A DNA stretch of 64,000 nt from positions 1 through 64,000 of the forward strand of contig UQVH01000017.1 of NCBI GenBank assembly GCA_900544535.1. The letters run 5' to 3'. Both the position numbers and the translations under genes were made by a program. Below are positions 36,044-46,084 of the stretch, one piece after another. The stretch's first letter is position 1. Every line of letters starts with the position of its first letter. The notes under the pieces are model-generated. The model was not told the origin of the DNA, searched no databases, and saw only the letters and a list, made by a program, of their open reading frames with translations. This DNA is from an uncultured Bacteroidales bacterium (GTDB taxonomy: Bacteria; Bacteroidota; Bacteroidia; Bacteroidales; Muribaculaceae).

Positions 36044-37525
36044 ATGGCAAAAGAACTTAAGGATCTGACCAAGCGTAGCGACAACTACTCTCAGTGGTAC
36101 AACGAACTCGTGGTCAAAGCCGATCTCGCAGAGCAGTCTGCGGTGAGAGGCTGCATGGTAATCAAGCCTTACGGCTATGCAATCTGGGAAAAAATGCAAC
36201 ACGAACTTGACCGCATGTTTAAGGAAACAGGTGTACAAAACGCATATTTCCCGCTTCTTATCCCGAAATCATTCCTCTGCCGTGAAGCCGAGCATGTCGA
36301 AGGATTTGCCAAAGAATGTGCTGTCGTAACCCATTATCGTCTGAAAAACGATCCCAACGGCAATGGCGTTGTCGTAGATCCGGACGCTCGTCTCGAAGAA
36401 GAACTGATTGTACGTCCTACCTCCGAAACAATCATTTGGGGCACATACAAGAACTGGATTCACAGTTATCGCGATCTCCCCGTGCTGTGCAACCAGTGGG
36501 CCAATGTGATGCGTTGGGAAATGCGTACACGTATGTTCCTCCGCACAGCCGAATTCCTCTGGCAGGAAGGTCACTGCGCACATGCAACCGCCGAAGAGTC
36601 GGAAAACCGCACTGTGCAGATGATCAACATCTATGCCAAGTTTGCCCGCGATTATATGGCAATGCCGGTTATTATCGGTGTCAAGACAGCCAACGAACGC
36701 TTCGCCGGTGCCCTGAACACCTACACCATTGAAGCGATGATGCAGGACGGCAAGGCACTCCAGGCGGGCACAAGCCACAATCTCGGCCAGAATTTTGCAA
36801 AAGCCTTTGATGTGACATTTGTCAACAAAGACAACAAGCCTGAATATGTGTGGGCAAACTCCTGGGGTGTCTCGACCCGTCTGATGGGTGCGCTTATCAT
36901 GACCCACTCTGATGACAACGGTCTCGTGCTTCCTCCGCACCTCGCACCGATTCAGGTCGTAATCGTGCCTATCTATAAAAACAGCGAACAGCTTGCCGAA
37001 ATCTCGGCCAAAGTTGATCCGATCGTCAATGAACTCCGCGCCCTCGGTCTCAGTGTCAAATATGATGATTCCGAGAACAAACGTCCAGGCTTCAAGTTTG
37101 CAGACTATGAACTCAAAGGTGTGCCTGTACGTCTTGCCATTGGTGCGCGCGACATCGAAAACGGCACAGTCGAGATTATGCGCCGCGACACACTTGAGAA
37201 ACATGTCGCTCCTCTTGAAGGCATTGCCGCTCACGTTAAAGATTTACTTGAAGAAATCCAGGCAAATATTTATCAGAAAGCTCTTGACCTTCGCGAAGCG
37301 AATACACGGACCGTAAATTCGTATGAAGAATTCAAGGAAGAGATCGAAAAAGGCGGCTTCATTCTTGCTCACTGGGATGGTACCACAGAAACAGAAGAGC
37401 GCATCAAAGAAGAGACAAAGGCAACTATCCGGTGCATTCCTCTTGACGGCGACCAGACACCCGGTGTCTGCATGGTGACCGGCAAACCTTCGGCCCGCAG
37501 AGTACTTTTTGCCCGAAACTATTGA
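36044..37525 (+). CDS. proS: Prolyl-tRNA synthetase (short, archaeal/eukaryotic-type)
   Basis: 493 residues, the short ProRS form without the YbaK-like editing insertion. Class II motif 2 is seen in [20 protein letters not shown], with [12 protein letters not shown] before it. The anticodon-binding domain ([12 protein letters not shown]) and a C-terminal zinc-type extension ([17 protein letters not shown]) follow. The stop is followed 70 bases later by the glycosyltransferase. Confident. Confidence 0.96.
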   Translation: MAKELKDLTKRSDNYSQWYNELVVKADLAEQSAVRGCMVIKPYGYAIWEKMQHELDRMFKETGVQNAYFPLLIPKSFLCREAEHVEGFAKECAVVTHYRLKNDPNGNGVVVDPDARLEEELIVRPTSETIIWGTYKNWIHSYRDLPVLCNQWANVMRWEMRTRMFLRTAEFLWQEGHCAHATAEESENRTVQMINIYAKFARDYMAMPVIIGVKTANERFAGALNTYTIEAMMQDGKALQAGTSHNLGQNFAKAFDVTFVNKDNKPEYVWANSWGVSTRLMGALIMTHSDDNGLVLPPHLAPIQVVIVPIYKNSEQLAEISAKVDPIVNELRALGLSVKYDDSENKRPGFKFADYELKGVPVRLAIGARDIENGTVEIMRRDTLEKHVAPLEGIAAHVKDLLEEIQANIYQKALDLREANTRTVNSYEEFKEEIEKGGFILAHWDGTTETEERIKEETKATIRCIPLDGDQTPGVCMVTGKPSARRVLFARNY

Positions 37526-37595
37526 TCTGACCGTCATAAGATCCACGGTAACATTACTCATCTCCCCTCTCTTCATTATAACTTTCCATAAATCT

Positions 37596-38552
37596 ATGGC
37601 AAACCTTAAAACCATCGCTATTGTCGTGCCCTGTTTCAACGAAGAAGCAGTGTTGCCGTCTACTGTGCCCACGCTGCTCTCTGTGTTGGACAGTATGGTT
37701 GATTTGACGATGGTCTCGCCGGAAAGTTACATACTATGCTGCGATGACGGAAGCAAAGATGCTACCTGGAAAATAATTTCTGAATTTCATCTCGCCGACC
37801 GCAGGGTGAAAGGAATTTCCTTAGCTCACAACCGCGGACATCAGTATGCCCTTTTGGCTGGCCTGATGACTGTGAAAGGCAGATGTGACGCAGCCATATC
37901 AATTGATGCAGATCTTCAAGACGATCCAAATGCCATAGCTGAAATGGTCCGAAGCTTTCTCTCCGGTAATGAAATTGTGTTCGGAGTTAGAAATGACCGC
38001 ACTTCCGACTCATGGTTCAAAAGGTCCACCGCCCACGCCTTTTATACCCTCCAACGTCAGATGGGTATAGAAACAGTATATGATCATGCCGATTTCAGGC
38101 TGATGAGCCGCCGTGCGCTCGAACTCTTGAGCGAATACGGTGAATCCAATCTGTTTCTTCGCGGCATTATTCCTCAGTTGGGGCTCAAAAGCGACATCGT
38201 CACCTATACACGCAATCCCCGTACAGCCGGTGAATCTAAATACCCGCTTGCCCGAATGCTGTCATTCTCGATTGACGGCATCACATCCTTTTCTGCCAAA
38301 CCGATGAGATGGGTTTTCTTCATCGGGCTGGCCTTTTTGGCGATTGATATACTTGTCGGACTCTATGTGGGCATCTCGATTCTCTATTCCGATCATCTTG
38401 AGGCCGGATGGGCGTCAATTCTACTCTCTATATGGTTTTTAGGCAGCCTGATACTGATGGCAATCGGTCTGATCGGAGAATATATCGGTAAAATTTTCAT
38501 TGAAGTTAAACAACGTCCGCGATATGCCATTCGCGACATTTTATTTGATTGA
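37596..38552 (+). CDS. GT2 family glycosyltransferase (DPM1/GtrB-like)
   Basis: About 318 residues from the ATG at 37596 (an earlier in-frame start overlaps proS). The catalytic GT-A domain shows VVPCFNEEAVLP, the DDGSKD motif and the metal site ISIDADLQDDP. Two C-terminal membrane helices (WVFFIGLAFLAIDILVGLYV and SILLSIWFLGSLILMAIGLI) match polyprenyl-phosphate hexose synthases. It probably transfers a sugar to undecaprenyl phosphate for envelope glycans. It ends 3 bases before the HU gene. Confidence 0.9.
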   Translation: MANLKTIAIVVPCFNEEAVLPSTVPTLLSVLDSMVDLTMVSPESYILCCDDGSKDATWKIISEFHLADRRVKGISLAHNRGHQYALLAGLMTVKGRCDAAISIDADLQDDPNAIAEMVRSFLSGNEIVFGVRNDRTSDSWFKRSTAHAFYTLQRQMGIETVYDHADFRLMSRRALELLSEYGESNLFLRGIIPQLGLKSDIVTYTRNPRTAGESKYPLARMLSFSIDGITSFSAKPMRWVFFIGLAFLAIDILVGLYVGISILYSDHLEAGWASILLSIWFLGSLILMAIGLIGEYIGKIFIEVKQRPRYAIRDILFD

Positions 38553-38555
38553 TAC

Positions 38556-38834
38556 GTGGATAACAAACAATTCATTTCGCGCCTCGGTAAGCGACTCAAC
38601 AGGGAAAACGCCGAAGTGTCTACGCTTGTCGAAGGCCTTTGCAAAGTTTTCAGAGAGTGTGGATCAGAGCTTGATTCAATTGCAATTCCCGGATTCGGAA
38701 CATTCAAGTCTGTAAAAACGGATGAGGTTATTGTGTTTGACGAGACCATAGGCAAACGCACCCTCCTTCCCCCTGCCATCAGAATGGAATTCGCTCCAAG
38801 CATTGTCTTGCGCAAAAAAATGACTAAACAATGA
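38556..38834 (+). CDS. HU-family DNA-binding protein
   Basis: 92 residues starting at GTG. The HU fold is seen in FISRLGKRLNRENAEVSTLV, and the arm region after GFGTFKSVKTDE. Basic residues in the arm (IGKRTLLPPAIRMEF) are fewer than in classical HU. It follows the glycosyltransferase by 3 bases and overlaps the HU-LysM gene by 4 bases (ATGA), so both HU-type genes are translated together. Confidence 0.88.
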   Translation: MDNKQFISRLGKRLNRENAEVSTLVEGLCKVFRECGSELDSIAIPGFGTFKSVKTDEVIVFDETIGKRTLLPPAIRMEFAPSIVLRKKMTKQ

Positions 38835-40042
38835 ATCAGAAAATACCATTTCATCAACTGTCGTCGCGTATTGCGGCTGCGACAGGCATCAGCGAGGATA
38901 GCGCTGAAATTTTCGTGAAAAATTTCTTTGGCATTCTTTCTGATGAACTGATCAAAGGTGAAACTGTCCGTATAAAAGGTCTTGGCGAATTTTCGCTCTA
39001 TGACGATGGCGAAGGCGAAGAAAAAAGCGTAAAGTTCACAGCTGACAAAGATCTCGCAGAAACGCTTAATGCTCCGTTTGCCATGTTCGAGCCTGTCATT
39101 CTCAATGATGAAGTCACTGACTCCATGCTTGCTGTCGATGAAGAAGAGCCGGAAAACGTTGAACCGCAGGCCTCGGAAATTATCACTTCAGGCCACGAAG
39201 AGTCAGTTACGCCGGCAGAACAGATACCTGAGACACCTGTTACCGAAAATTACGGGACCAACGAGCAAACGGAAGAGGAGGAAACTCCGACACCCGTCAT
39301 AGCTGACGAGTGTGCGTCAAATGCTCCCGCAGAAACCGGGAATACACCGGAAACGAAAGAGGAAACGCCTGTTGTTGAGGATTCGGCACCGTCTGTCGAA
39401 AAAACGGAAGAGCCAGAGTCTCAAAACGAGACACCCGTTTCTATCATAGAACCTCTCGAAGAAGAACCGGAAGTATATGTAACTTCAGAGACCAAACAGC
39501 CTTCTGAAGGCAATTTTTGGATCGGACTCATCATCGGTCTTATCATTGGCCTCGCCATCGGAGCATGTGGCGTCTATCTCGCTATCGACCGACTTTTCCC
39601 CGGCGGTCGGGCACAGACCGAAGCAGTCGCGGCAGAAGCGCCCCTCTCTCAGGAGGAAGAAACCGAAGCGGAAACAGCACAGCCGGCAGACTCTGCGGCG
39701 ATCAATGAGACAGCCGGTACAGAGCCGACTGCCGCACCCGAACCGACCCCGGAAGTCACCGCCGCTGTGGCAGAAACATCAGCTCCTAAAATCCGTAAAG
39801 ACACTGTCCGAAGAGGCTATCTCATCCATGATATGGCAAAAAAATTCTTCGGCAGCAAAGATTATTGGGTCTATATCTATGAGGAAAACAAGTCGAAGAT
39901 AGGCAATCCGAACAACATGCAGCCAGGAGTTGTCCTGACCATTCCGCAGCCTGAAAAATACGGCATTGTCCCCGGTGACGCCGAAAGTCTGAAAAAGGCG
40001 CGTCAGAAAGCCGGCGAAATACTTGCTAAATATCCCCGCTGA
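38831..40042 (+). CDS. HU domain - membrane helix - LysM-like fusion protein
   Basis: 403 residues with unusual architecture. Residues 1-90 form an HU-like domain (SRIAAATGISEDSAEIFVKN, GETVRIKGLGEFSLYDD), but the DNA-binding arm is short and acidic. Residues 95-225 are an acidic, Pro/Thr-rich linker, probably disordered. One membrane helix at about 229-253 (FWIGLIIGLIIGLAIGACGV) is followed by a second Ala/Glu/Pro-rich linker, and the end (about 325-376) is LysM-like (RRGYLIHDMAKKFFGSKDY, then NMQPGVVLTIPQPE). It would place an HU fold on one side of the membrane and a wall-binding domain on the other. Basic residues flank the helix on its C-terminal side, so orientation is uncertain. Confidence 0.82.
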   Translation: MNQKIPFHQLSSRIAAATGISEDSAEIFVKNFFGILSDELIKGETVRIKGLGEFSLYDDGEGEEKSVKFTADKDLAETLNAPFAMFEPVILNDEVTDSMLAVDEEEPENVEPQASEIITSGHEESVTPAEQIPETPVTENYGTNEQTEEEETPTPVIADECASNAPAETGNTPETKEETPVVEDSAPSVEKTEEPESQNETPVSIIEPLEEEPEVYVTSETKQPSEGNFWIGLIIGLIIGLAIGACGVYLAIDRLFPGGRAQTEAVAAEAPLSQEEETEAETAQPADSAAINETAGTEPTAAPEPTPEVTAAVAETSAPKIRKDTVRRGYLIHDMAKKFFGSKDYWVYIYEENKSKIGNPNNMQPGVVLTIPQPEKYGIVPGDAESLKKARQKAGEILAKYPR

Positions 40043-40072
40043 CATTCTGCAACCGCATATTTGAAACATCCG

Positions 40073-40110
40073 ACATCGCCAGCCGCCACACTGGCGATGT
40101 TGTCATTGTT
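40073..40110 (+). terminator. Probable terminator after the HU-LysM gene
   Basis: A 10-bp perfect stem (ACATCGCCAG at 40073-40082 with 40091-40100) with an 8-base loop, followed by the moderately T-rich TGTCATTGTT. Confidence 0.55.
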
Positions 40111-40167
40111 AAAGGAAAAATATATAAAATTAACACACTTTTCTCGCCTACTAATTGTTGTTATTTA

Positions 40168-40175
40168 TAATTTTG
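40168..40175 (+). promoter_or_regulatory. Probable -7 element of the moxR-bat operon
   Basis: TAATTTTG (TAnnTTTG), about 72 bases before the moxR ATG at 40247. The -33 position has only a T run (CTTTTC around 40140-40145), so the call rests on the -7 box and the terminator upstream. Confidence 0.45.
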
Positions 40176-40246
40176 TAGACAATTTATCCGATATCAGGAT
40201 TAAAATATATTTAAATATACAACTTAGAACCCTCACTACTCAGACT

Positions 40247-41242
<996 letters not shown>

Positions 41243-41281
41243 TGACATTCAACAATCCTCTTCTTTTCTAATGTTTTCTAC

Positions 41282-42157
41282 ATGGAAGCAAACGAACTAC
41301 TCAGAAAAGTCAGAAAAATCGACATAAAAACCCGGGGGCTCTCCCAAAATATCTTTGCGGGAGAATACCACACGGCTTTTAAGGGAAGAGGTATGACCTT
41401 TTCTGAAGTGAGGGAATACCAATATGGCGATGATGTCCGTGACATTGACTGGAATGTGACGGCACGACACAATCACCCTTATGTCAAAGTTTACGAAGAG
41501 GAACGCGAACTGACAGTCATGCTCTTGGTTGACGTATCGCGAAGTCGTCTGTTCGGTGCAGTCGGAGAGGAAAAGAGAGAGATGATCGCTGAGATCGCAG
41601 CTACCCTCGCCTATTCCGCTATCACGAACAATGATAAGATCGGCGTGATATTCTTTTCTGACAAGATCGAGAAATTCATTCCTCCGAAGAAAGGCAAGAA
41701 GCATATCCTGCTGATCATCCGCGAACTGTTGGATTTCACGCCTGAAAATCACGGGACGGACATATCTGTGGTTCTGCGTTACTTCACGGATGCCTTGAAA
41801 AAGCGTTGTACTACTTTCCTGATTTCCGACTTCATCGACTCACACGACTTCACCCGTCAGTTGCAGATCGCATGTAACCGTCATGATGTAATCGCCATTC
41901 AGGTCTATGACAAACGTGACACCGTGCTCCCAGATGTCGGACTCATGCACATGACCGATCTTGAGTCCGGTGCCTCACGCTGGATAAATACATCTTCCAA
42001 ACGCACCCGTCAGGCTTACAGCAAGTGGTGGTACGAACGTCAGCAGTCTATGAGCGAGACTTTTAGCAAATGTAGGGTTGATCACACATCAATTGCAACC
42101 GACGAAGATTTCGCGCATTCCCTGATGGCCTTGTTCAAAAACCGTGGTGTCCGCTGA
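41282..42157 (+). CDS. DUF58 (vWA-like) protein of the Bat operon
   Basis: 291 residues. The DUF58 signature is seen in GMTFSEVREYQYGDDVRDID and WNVTARHNHPYVKVYEEERE. A vWA metal site DVSRS (D84, S86, S88) is kept. No membrane helix is obvious, so it is probably cytoplasmic and works with the MoxR ATPase 39 bases upstream. This pairing is conserved in Bacteroidota and many other bacteria. Confidence 0.94.
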   Translation: MEANELLRKVRKIDIKTRGLSQNIFAGEYHTAFKGRGMTFSEVREYQYGDDVRDIDWNVTARHNHPYVKVYEEERELTVMLLVDVSRSRLFGAVGEEKREMIAEIAATLAYSAITNNDKIGVIFFSDKIEKFIPPKKGKKHILLIIRELLDFTPENHGTDISVVLRYFTDALKKRCTTFLISDFIDSHDFTRQLQIACNRHDVIAIQVYDKRDTVLPDVGLMHMTDLESGASRWINTSSKRTRQAYSKWWYERQQSMSETFSKCRVDHTSIATDEDFAHSLMALFKNRGVR

Positions 42158-42208
42158 TAAGATGCGCATCATATCTCCCAACCTATCCTCTCAAAATGAT
42201 TGCTTAAC

Positions 42209-43207
42209 ATGATCCTTTTCCGACATATACGTTCTGTCTTACTGACTCTTTCACTTGTCATATCTGTGTCAGCGATCGCCGGAGTATCCAGTCTGAAAGT
42301 CAGTCTTGATTCGGCTTTCCTGCTGATGGGACGCACCACCCCCCTTCACATCGAACTGATCACTGACGACAATGCTGACGGACAATTGATCATCCCGAAA
42401 GATTCCCTCTGCGATAAAGTCGAAATCCTGAAGTATCTGACCGCCGACACCACAGGTATTGGGAGTGGTCGCCGGGAGATCAAGCAGGACCTTCTTCTTC
42501 AGTCTTTTGACTCCGGAGTCTATCGGCTCAAACCGATCCTCTATGTTGAGAACGGAGAAACCATCTCATCAAACCGATTGGTTCTGAAAGTTTTTCCTGT
42601 CGATACAGACTCTTTGGAAACGATCCATGATTATGCCGATGTGGCAGATGTCGACCGCCATTTCATAGACTATCTTCCCGATTTCATCGTTGACTATGGT
42701 CTTTGGATTCTCGCGGTCATACTTGTTCTTGGCATCGGAGGTTTCGTATTCTATATGATGAAGAAAAAGAAAAATCCCTTTGCAGTGGCCGCGCCCAAAC
42801 CTGTGCCGCCATATGAAAAGGCCATCGAAGAACTTTCGCGTCTTCGTGGTGAGAAACTCTGCGAACAGGGCAAAGAGAAGGAATTCTATACACGTCTTAC
42901 CGATATTCTTCGCATCTATCTCAACGGACGTTTCAGCATCAACGCAATGGAAATGACCTCCACTCAGATCCGTCGCGTACTTCAATCCAACGAAGAGACC
43001 CGTCTGTCAAAAGAAAATATGGAACGTGTGCTTGAGACCGCAGACTTCGTAAAGTTTGCAAAAGTACGTCCCTTGCCTGATGACAATGTCAAGGCTTTCA
43101 ATTCGGCCATGCAGTTCGTAGAAGATACCAAACCGCGCCCGGTCGTAGCCGAAACTCCCGATCAGGTGGAAAAGACAAACGAAGAACCTACTAAAAAAAC
43201 AGAATAA
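42209..43207 (+). CDS. Membrane protein of the Bat operon, BatD-like N-terminus
   Basis: About 332 residues from the ATG at 42209 (the frame opens with TTG at 42200). It has a signal peptide (FRHIRSVLLTLSLVISVSAI), an extracytoplasmic beta domain, one membrane helix (LWILAVILVLGIGGFVFYMM) and a cytoplasmic helical tail (FYTRLTDILRIYLNGRFSI), the same order as BatD and DUF4381-type proteins. It stands in the usual place between DUF58 and batA. It ends 3 bases before batA. Confidence 0.8.
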   Translation: MILFRHIRSVLLTLSLVISVSAIAGVSSLKVSLDSAFLLMGRTTPLHIELITDDNADGQLIIPKDSLCDKVEILKYLTADTTGIGSGRREIKQDLLLQSFDSGVYRLKPILYVENGETISSNRLVLKVFPVDTDSLETIHDYADVADVDRHFIDYLPDFIVDYGLWILAVILVLGIGGFVFYMMKKKKNPFAVAAPKPVPPYEKAIEELSRLRGEKLCEQGKEKEFYTRLTDILRIYLNGRFSINAMEMTSTQIRRVLQSNEETRLSKENMERVLETADFVKFAKVRPLPDDNVKAFNSAMQFVEDTKPRPVVAETPDQVEKTNEEPTKKTE

Positions 43208-43210
43208 GCT

Positions 43211-44197
43211 ATGCTATTGGCACATCCTGAATATCTATGGCTGTTTTTGCTCTTCATACCACTGATTGTCTGGTATGTGATAAAGCAGCGTAGCCTCCAT
43301 GCTTTCATGGAGGTCTCGACGGTGTCAGCATTTGACCGCATAGGACGGTCGAAACTTGCCGCCATGCGCCACCTACTGTTTGTGTTGCAGCTCGGAGCCA
43401 TCGGATGCGTGATAGTGGTTCTCTCCCGCCCTCAGACACGCGACTCATGGAACACGTCAAGCGTCGAGGGCACCGACATCGTGCTTGCTATGGACATCTC
43501 GACCAGTATGCTTGCCCGCGACTTCAAACCGGATCGTTTTGAAGCAGCTAAAGAAGTCGCATCGAAATTTGTGGCCGGAAGAGAGGGCGACAACATCGGT
43601 GTAGTAATTTTTGCTGCCGAAAGTTTTACAGCGCTGCCTATGACAACAGACCGGTCTATGATCGCAAATTATATCAGCGACATCAAGATGGGTATGTTGC
43701 AGGACGGCACTGCTATCGGCGACGGCCTCGCAACATCAATCAATCGCATCAAGGAAGGTAAAGCCAAGTCAAAGAGTATTATCCTGCTGACCGACGGTTC
43801 AAACAATACCGGCAACGTAGCACCGCTGACAGCCGCCGAAATCGCCAAGCAGTTGGGCATCAAGGTCTATACTATCGGCATCGGCACCAACGGCACAGCG
43901 CCCTATCCGCAGGAAAACATGTTCGGACGCATCGAATATGTCAATCTACCCGTAGTGATCGACGAAGCCACTCTGCGAAGCATTGCCGAAACAACCGGAG
44001 GCAAATATTTCCGTGCGACGGGCAACAACGTTCTCAAGGAAATATTCGCCGAGATCGACCAGCTGGAAAAAACGAAAATGGATCTGAGGAACTTTACAAG
44101 CACTGAAGACGATTATCTGCCTTGGGCAATAGCGGCCCTGAGCCTTTTCGGTCTGGCTGTGTTATTAAGATACACCGTGTTCAGCACAATCCCATAA
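43211..44197 (+). CDS. batA: BatA, vWA-domain membrane protein
   Basis: 328 residues. N-terminal membrane helices flank the start (LFLLFIPLIVWYVI and a second near residue 60), and a vWA domain follows with an intact MIDAS: DISTS at 95-99, then the Thr loop (TALPMTTD) and LLTDGSNN. A last helix lies at the C-terminus (WAIAALSLFGLAVLL). Bat proteins are linked to aerotolerance in Bacteroides fragilis. The gene runs into batB with a 15-base gap. Confidence 0.93.
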   Translation: MLLAHPEYLWLFLLFIPLIVWYVIKQRSLHAFMEVSTVSAFDRIGRSKLAAMRHLLFVLQLGAIGCVIVVLSRPQTRDSWNTSSVEGTDIVLAMDISTSMLARDFKPDRFEAAKEVASKFVAGREGDNIGVVIFAAESFTALPMTTDRSMIANYISDIKMGMLQDGTAIGDGLATSINRIKEGKAKSKSIILLTDGSNNTGNVAPLTAAEIAKQLGIKVYTIGIGTNGTAPYPQENMFGRIEYVNLPVVIDEATLRSIAETTGGKYFRATGNNVLKEIFAEIDQLEKTKMDLRNFTSTEDDYLPWAIAALSLFGLAVLLRYTVFSTIP

Positions 44198-44212
44198 ACA
44201 CATATTGGACAC

Positions 44213-45277
44213 ATGATTTCGTTCGCATATCCACATCTACTATATCTCTTACTGCTGCTTCCGTTAGTGGCAGGAATTTTCTTATGGAGCCGCCTGAGCC
44301 GCAAACGGAAACTCGACCGCTATGGCAAGCCGGAAGTGATCGCTCATCTCATGCCGGATGTTTCAAAATACATGCCTTGGGTCAAAATCAGCCTTGCATT
44401 GCTTATCATCGCCGTTCTGGTGATAATGATTTCCCGTCCGCGGGCAACGGGAGGCCGTGATGCCGATGCGACGGAATCAACTTCGTCACGCGGCATAGAA
44501 GTTATGGTATGTCTCGACGTCTCCAACTCAATGCTTGCATCCACTACCGACGATGATCACGGCATCAGTCGTCTCCAGCGGGCAAAACATATTCTTGAAA
44601 AGCTGATTGACAAGATGTCAAACGACAAAGTCGGCCTTATCGTGTTTGCCGGTGATGCCTATACCCAGTTGCCTATAACGTCCGATTATATTTCCGCAAA
44701 GATGTTTCTCAACGGTATCACACCGGATATCGTCCCCACTCAGGGCACTGCGATCGGGACCGCTCTTGAAATGGCAATGAATTCCTTTACCCCCAACGAA
44801 GACATAGGCAAAGCTATCATCGTAATAACCGACGGTGAAAATTTTGAAGACAATGCTGTTGATGCCGCCAAGCGAGCTGCTGACGCTGGAATTCAGGTAG
44901 ATGTAATCGGACTTGGCACATCCAAAGGCGCCCGGATTCCACTTGGGAACGGACATTACATGATCAACCCCATGACTGGTGAAGAGGTGGTAACACGCCA
45001 CGACGAAGCAACCGCTTCTCAAATCGCAGCTGCCGGCAAAGGCATCTATGTAAACGGAGCATCGAATTCGGCCATTTCATCCGTAGATACAAAAATGGAT
45101 GAACTGGAACAGGGCGAGTTTGAACGCAAATCGTTCTCTCCGCAAAGCGAACAATTCCCTATTGTAGCGGCTATTGCCCTTATCTTGCTCCTGATTGACT
45201 CGATCACAGTTACCCGCAAGATATCCTGGCTCAAAAAATATCGTTTCTTCACAAAAGAGGAAGGAGGAAACAAATGA
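44213..45277 (+). CDS. batB: BatB, vWA-domain membrane protein
   Basis: 354 residues, a paralogue of BatA. Two N-terminal helices (LLYLLLLLPLVAGIFLW, ISLALLIIAVLVIMI), the MIDAS DVSNS at 102-106, VITDGEN further on, and a C-terminal helix (PIVAAIALILLLIDSIT). The stop overlaps the batC start by 4 bases. Confidence 0.94.
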   Translation: MISFAYPHLLYLLLLLPLVAGIFLWSRLSRKRKLDRYGKPEVIAHLMPDVSKYMPWVKISLALLIIAVLVIMISRPRATGGRDADATESTSSRGIEVMVCLDVSNSMLASTTDDDHGISRLQRAKHILEKLIDKMSNDKVGLIVFAGDAYTQLPITSDYISAKMFLNGITPDIVPTQGTAIGTALEMAMNSFTPNEDIGKAIIVITDGENFEDNAVDAAKRAADAGIQVDVIGLGTSKGARIPLGNGHYMINPMTGEEVVTRHDEATASQIAAAGKGIYVNGASNSAISSVDTKMDELEQGEFERKSFSPQSEQFPIVAAIALILLLIDSITVTRKISWLKKYRFFTKEEGGNK

Positions 45278-46065
45278 AACGATTAGTATTGATAACACTG
45301 CTCATATCAGCTGTCACTCCTGTGTTTGCCCAGTCAGGTTCGACACGAAATGAGCGCAACTATATAGTGGAGGGCAACAAGCTCTACCATGAAGAGCGTT
45401 ATGCCGACGCCGAAGTAGCTTATCGCAAGGCTCTTCAGGAAAACGCCATGAATGAGATCGCACAGTTCAATCTTGCAGCTGCCCTCTTACGTCAGGGATC
45501 TGCTTCAGGAGAGACTCAAAAAGAAGCGACAACAATTCTCCAGAATCTCACACGCGACGCAGAGAATATTTCGATCGCGGAAAAGGCATTTTACAACTTG
45601 GGAAATATTGCTTTCAATTCACAGGACTATGCCCGCAGTATAGACCTTTATAAGAACGCCCTCCGTAAAAATCCCGATAATGATCAGGCGCGTGAAAACC
45701 TGCGTCTCGCCCAGAAGCGTCTGCAGGAGCAGCAAAACAATCAGAATCAGGATCAAAACAAAGACCAGAACAAGGATCAGGACAAAAAAGATCAGGATAA
45801 AGACAAGCAGCAGAACCAGGATAAAAACAAGAACCAGGATCAGAACAAAGATCAGGATAAAAAAGACCAGCAGCAACAACAGCAGCAGGATCAGAACAAA
45901 CAGAATCAGCCGCAACAGCAGCAGGGAGGCGGCATAAGCCAGCAAAACGCCGAGAAGATTCTTAAGGCTATGGAAAATGAGGAAAACGCCACTCGCGCCC
46001 GTATCAATGCCGAGAAGAAAAAGAACGGAGCTCCCTCACGCCGTCCTGTCACCAATCCCTGGTAA
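45274..46065 (+). CDS. batC: BatC, TPR protein with long Gln/Asn/Asp/Lys tract
   Basis: 263 residues with a signal peptide (LVLITLLISAVTPVFAQ). TPR units follow (GNKLYHEERYADAEVAYRKA, FNSQDYARSIDLYKNALRKN). Residues from about 150 to 220 are an almost pure Q/N/D/K tract made of imperfect DQNK-type repeats, encoded by a similarly repetitive DNA stretch at 45721-45930. The tail is basic. TPR parts likely bind the other Bat proteins; the tract is probably disordered. Starts inside the batB stop (ATGA). Confidence 0.9.
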   Translation: MKRLVLITLLISAVTPVFAQSGSTRNERNYIVEGNKLYHEERYADAEVAYRKALQENAMNEIAQFNLAAALLRQGSASGETQKEATTILQNLTRDAENISIAEKAFYNLGNIAFNSQDYARSIDLYKNALRKNPDNDQARENLRLAQKRLQEQQNNQNQDQNKDQNKDQDKKDQDKDKQQNQDKNKNQDQNKDQDKKDQQQQQQQDQNKQNQPQQQQGGGISQQNAEKILKAMENEENATRARINAEKKKNGAPSRRPVTNPW

Positions 46066-46084
46066 TTAAAATTCAGATTTAGAA

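Noticed and set aside
36269..37234. 321-codon open frame antisense to proS
   Set aside because: It lies fully inside the confident proS gene on the other strand, its protein has no recognisable domain and is rich in His and Cys in the manner of reverse-strand translations, and no promoter is visible.
40061..40246. Longer N-terminus for MoxR (62 extra residues)
   Set aside because: The extra part covers a terminator-like hairpin and the TAATTTTG promoter box, and MoxR proteins normally start near the MSESVNIREL position.
45619..45945. Antisense frame with a Val/Leu/Ile-rich repeat that looks like membrane helices
   Set aside because: It is the reverse reading of the batC Gln/Asn/Asp/Lys tract; codons for these residues give hydrophobic residues on the opposite strand.
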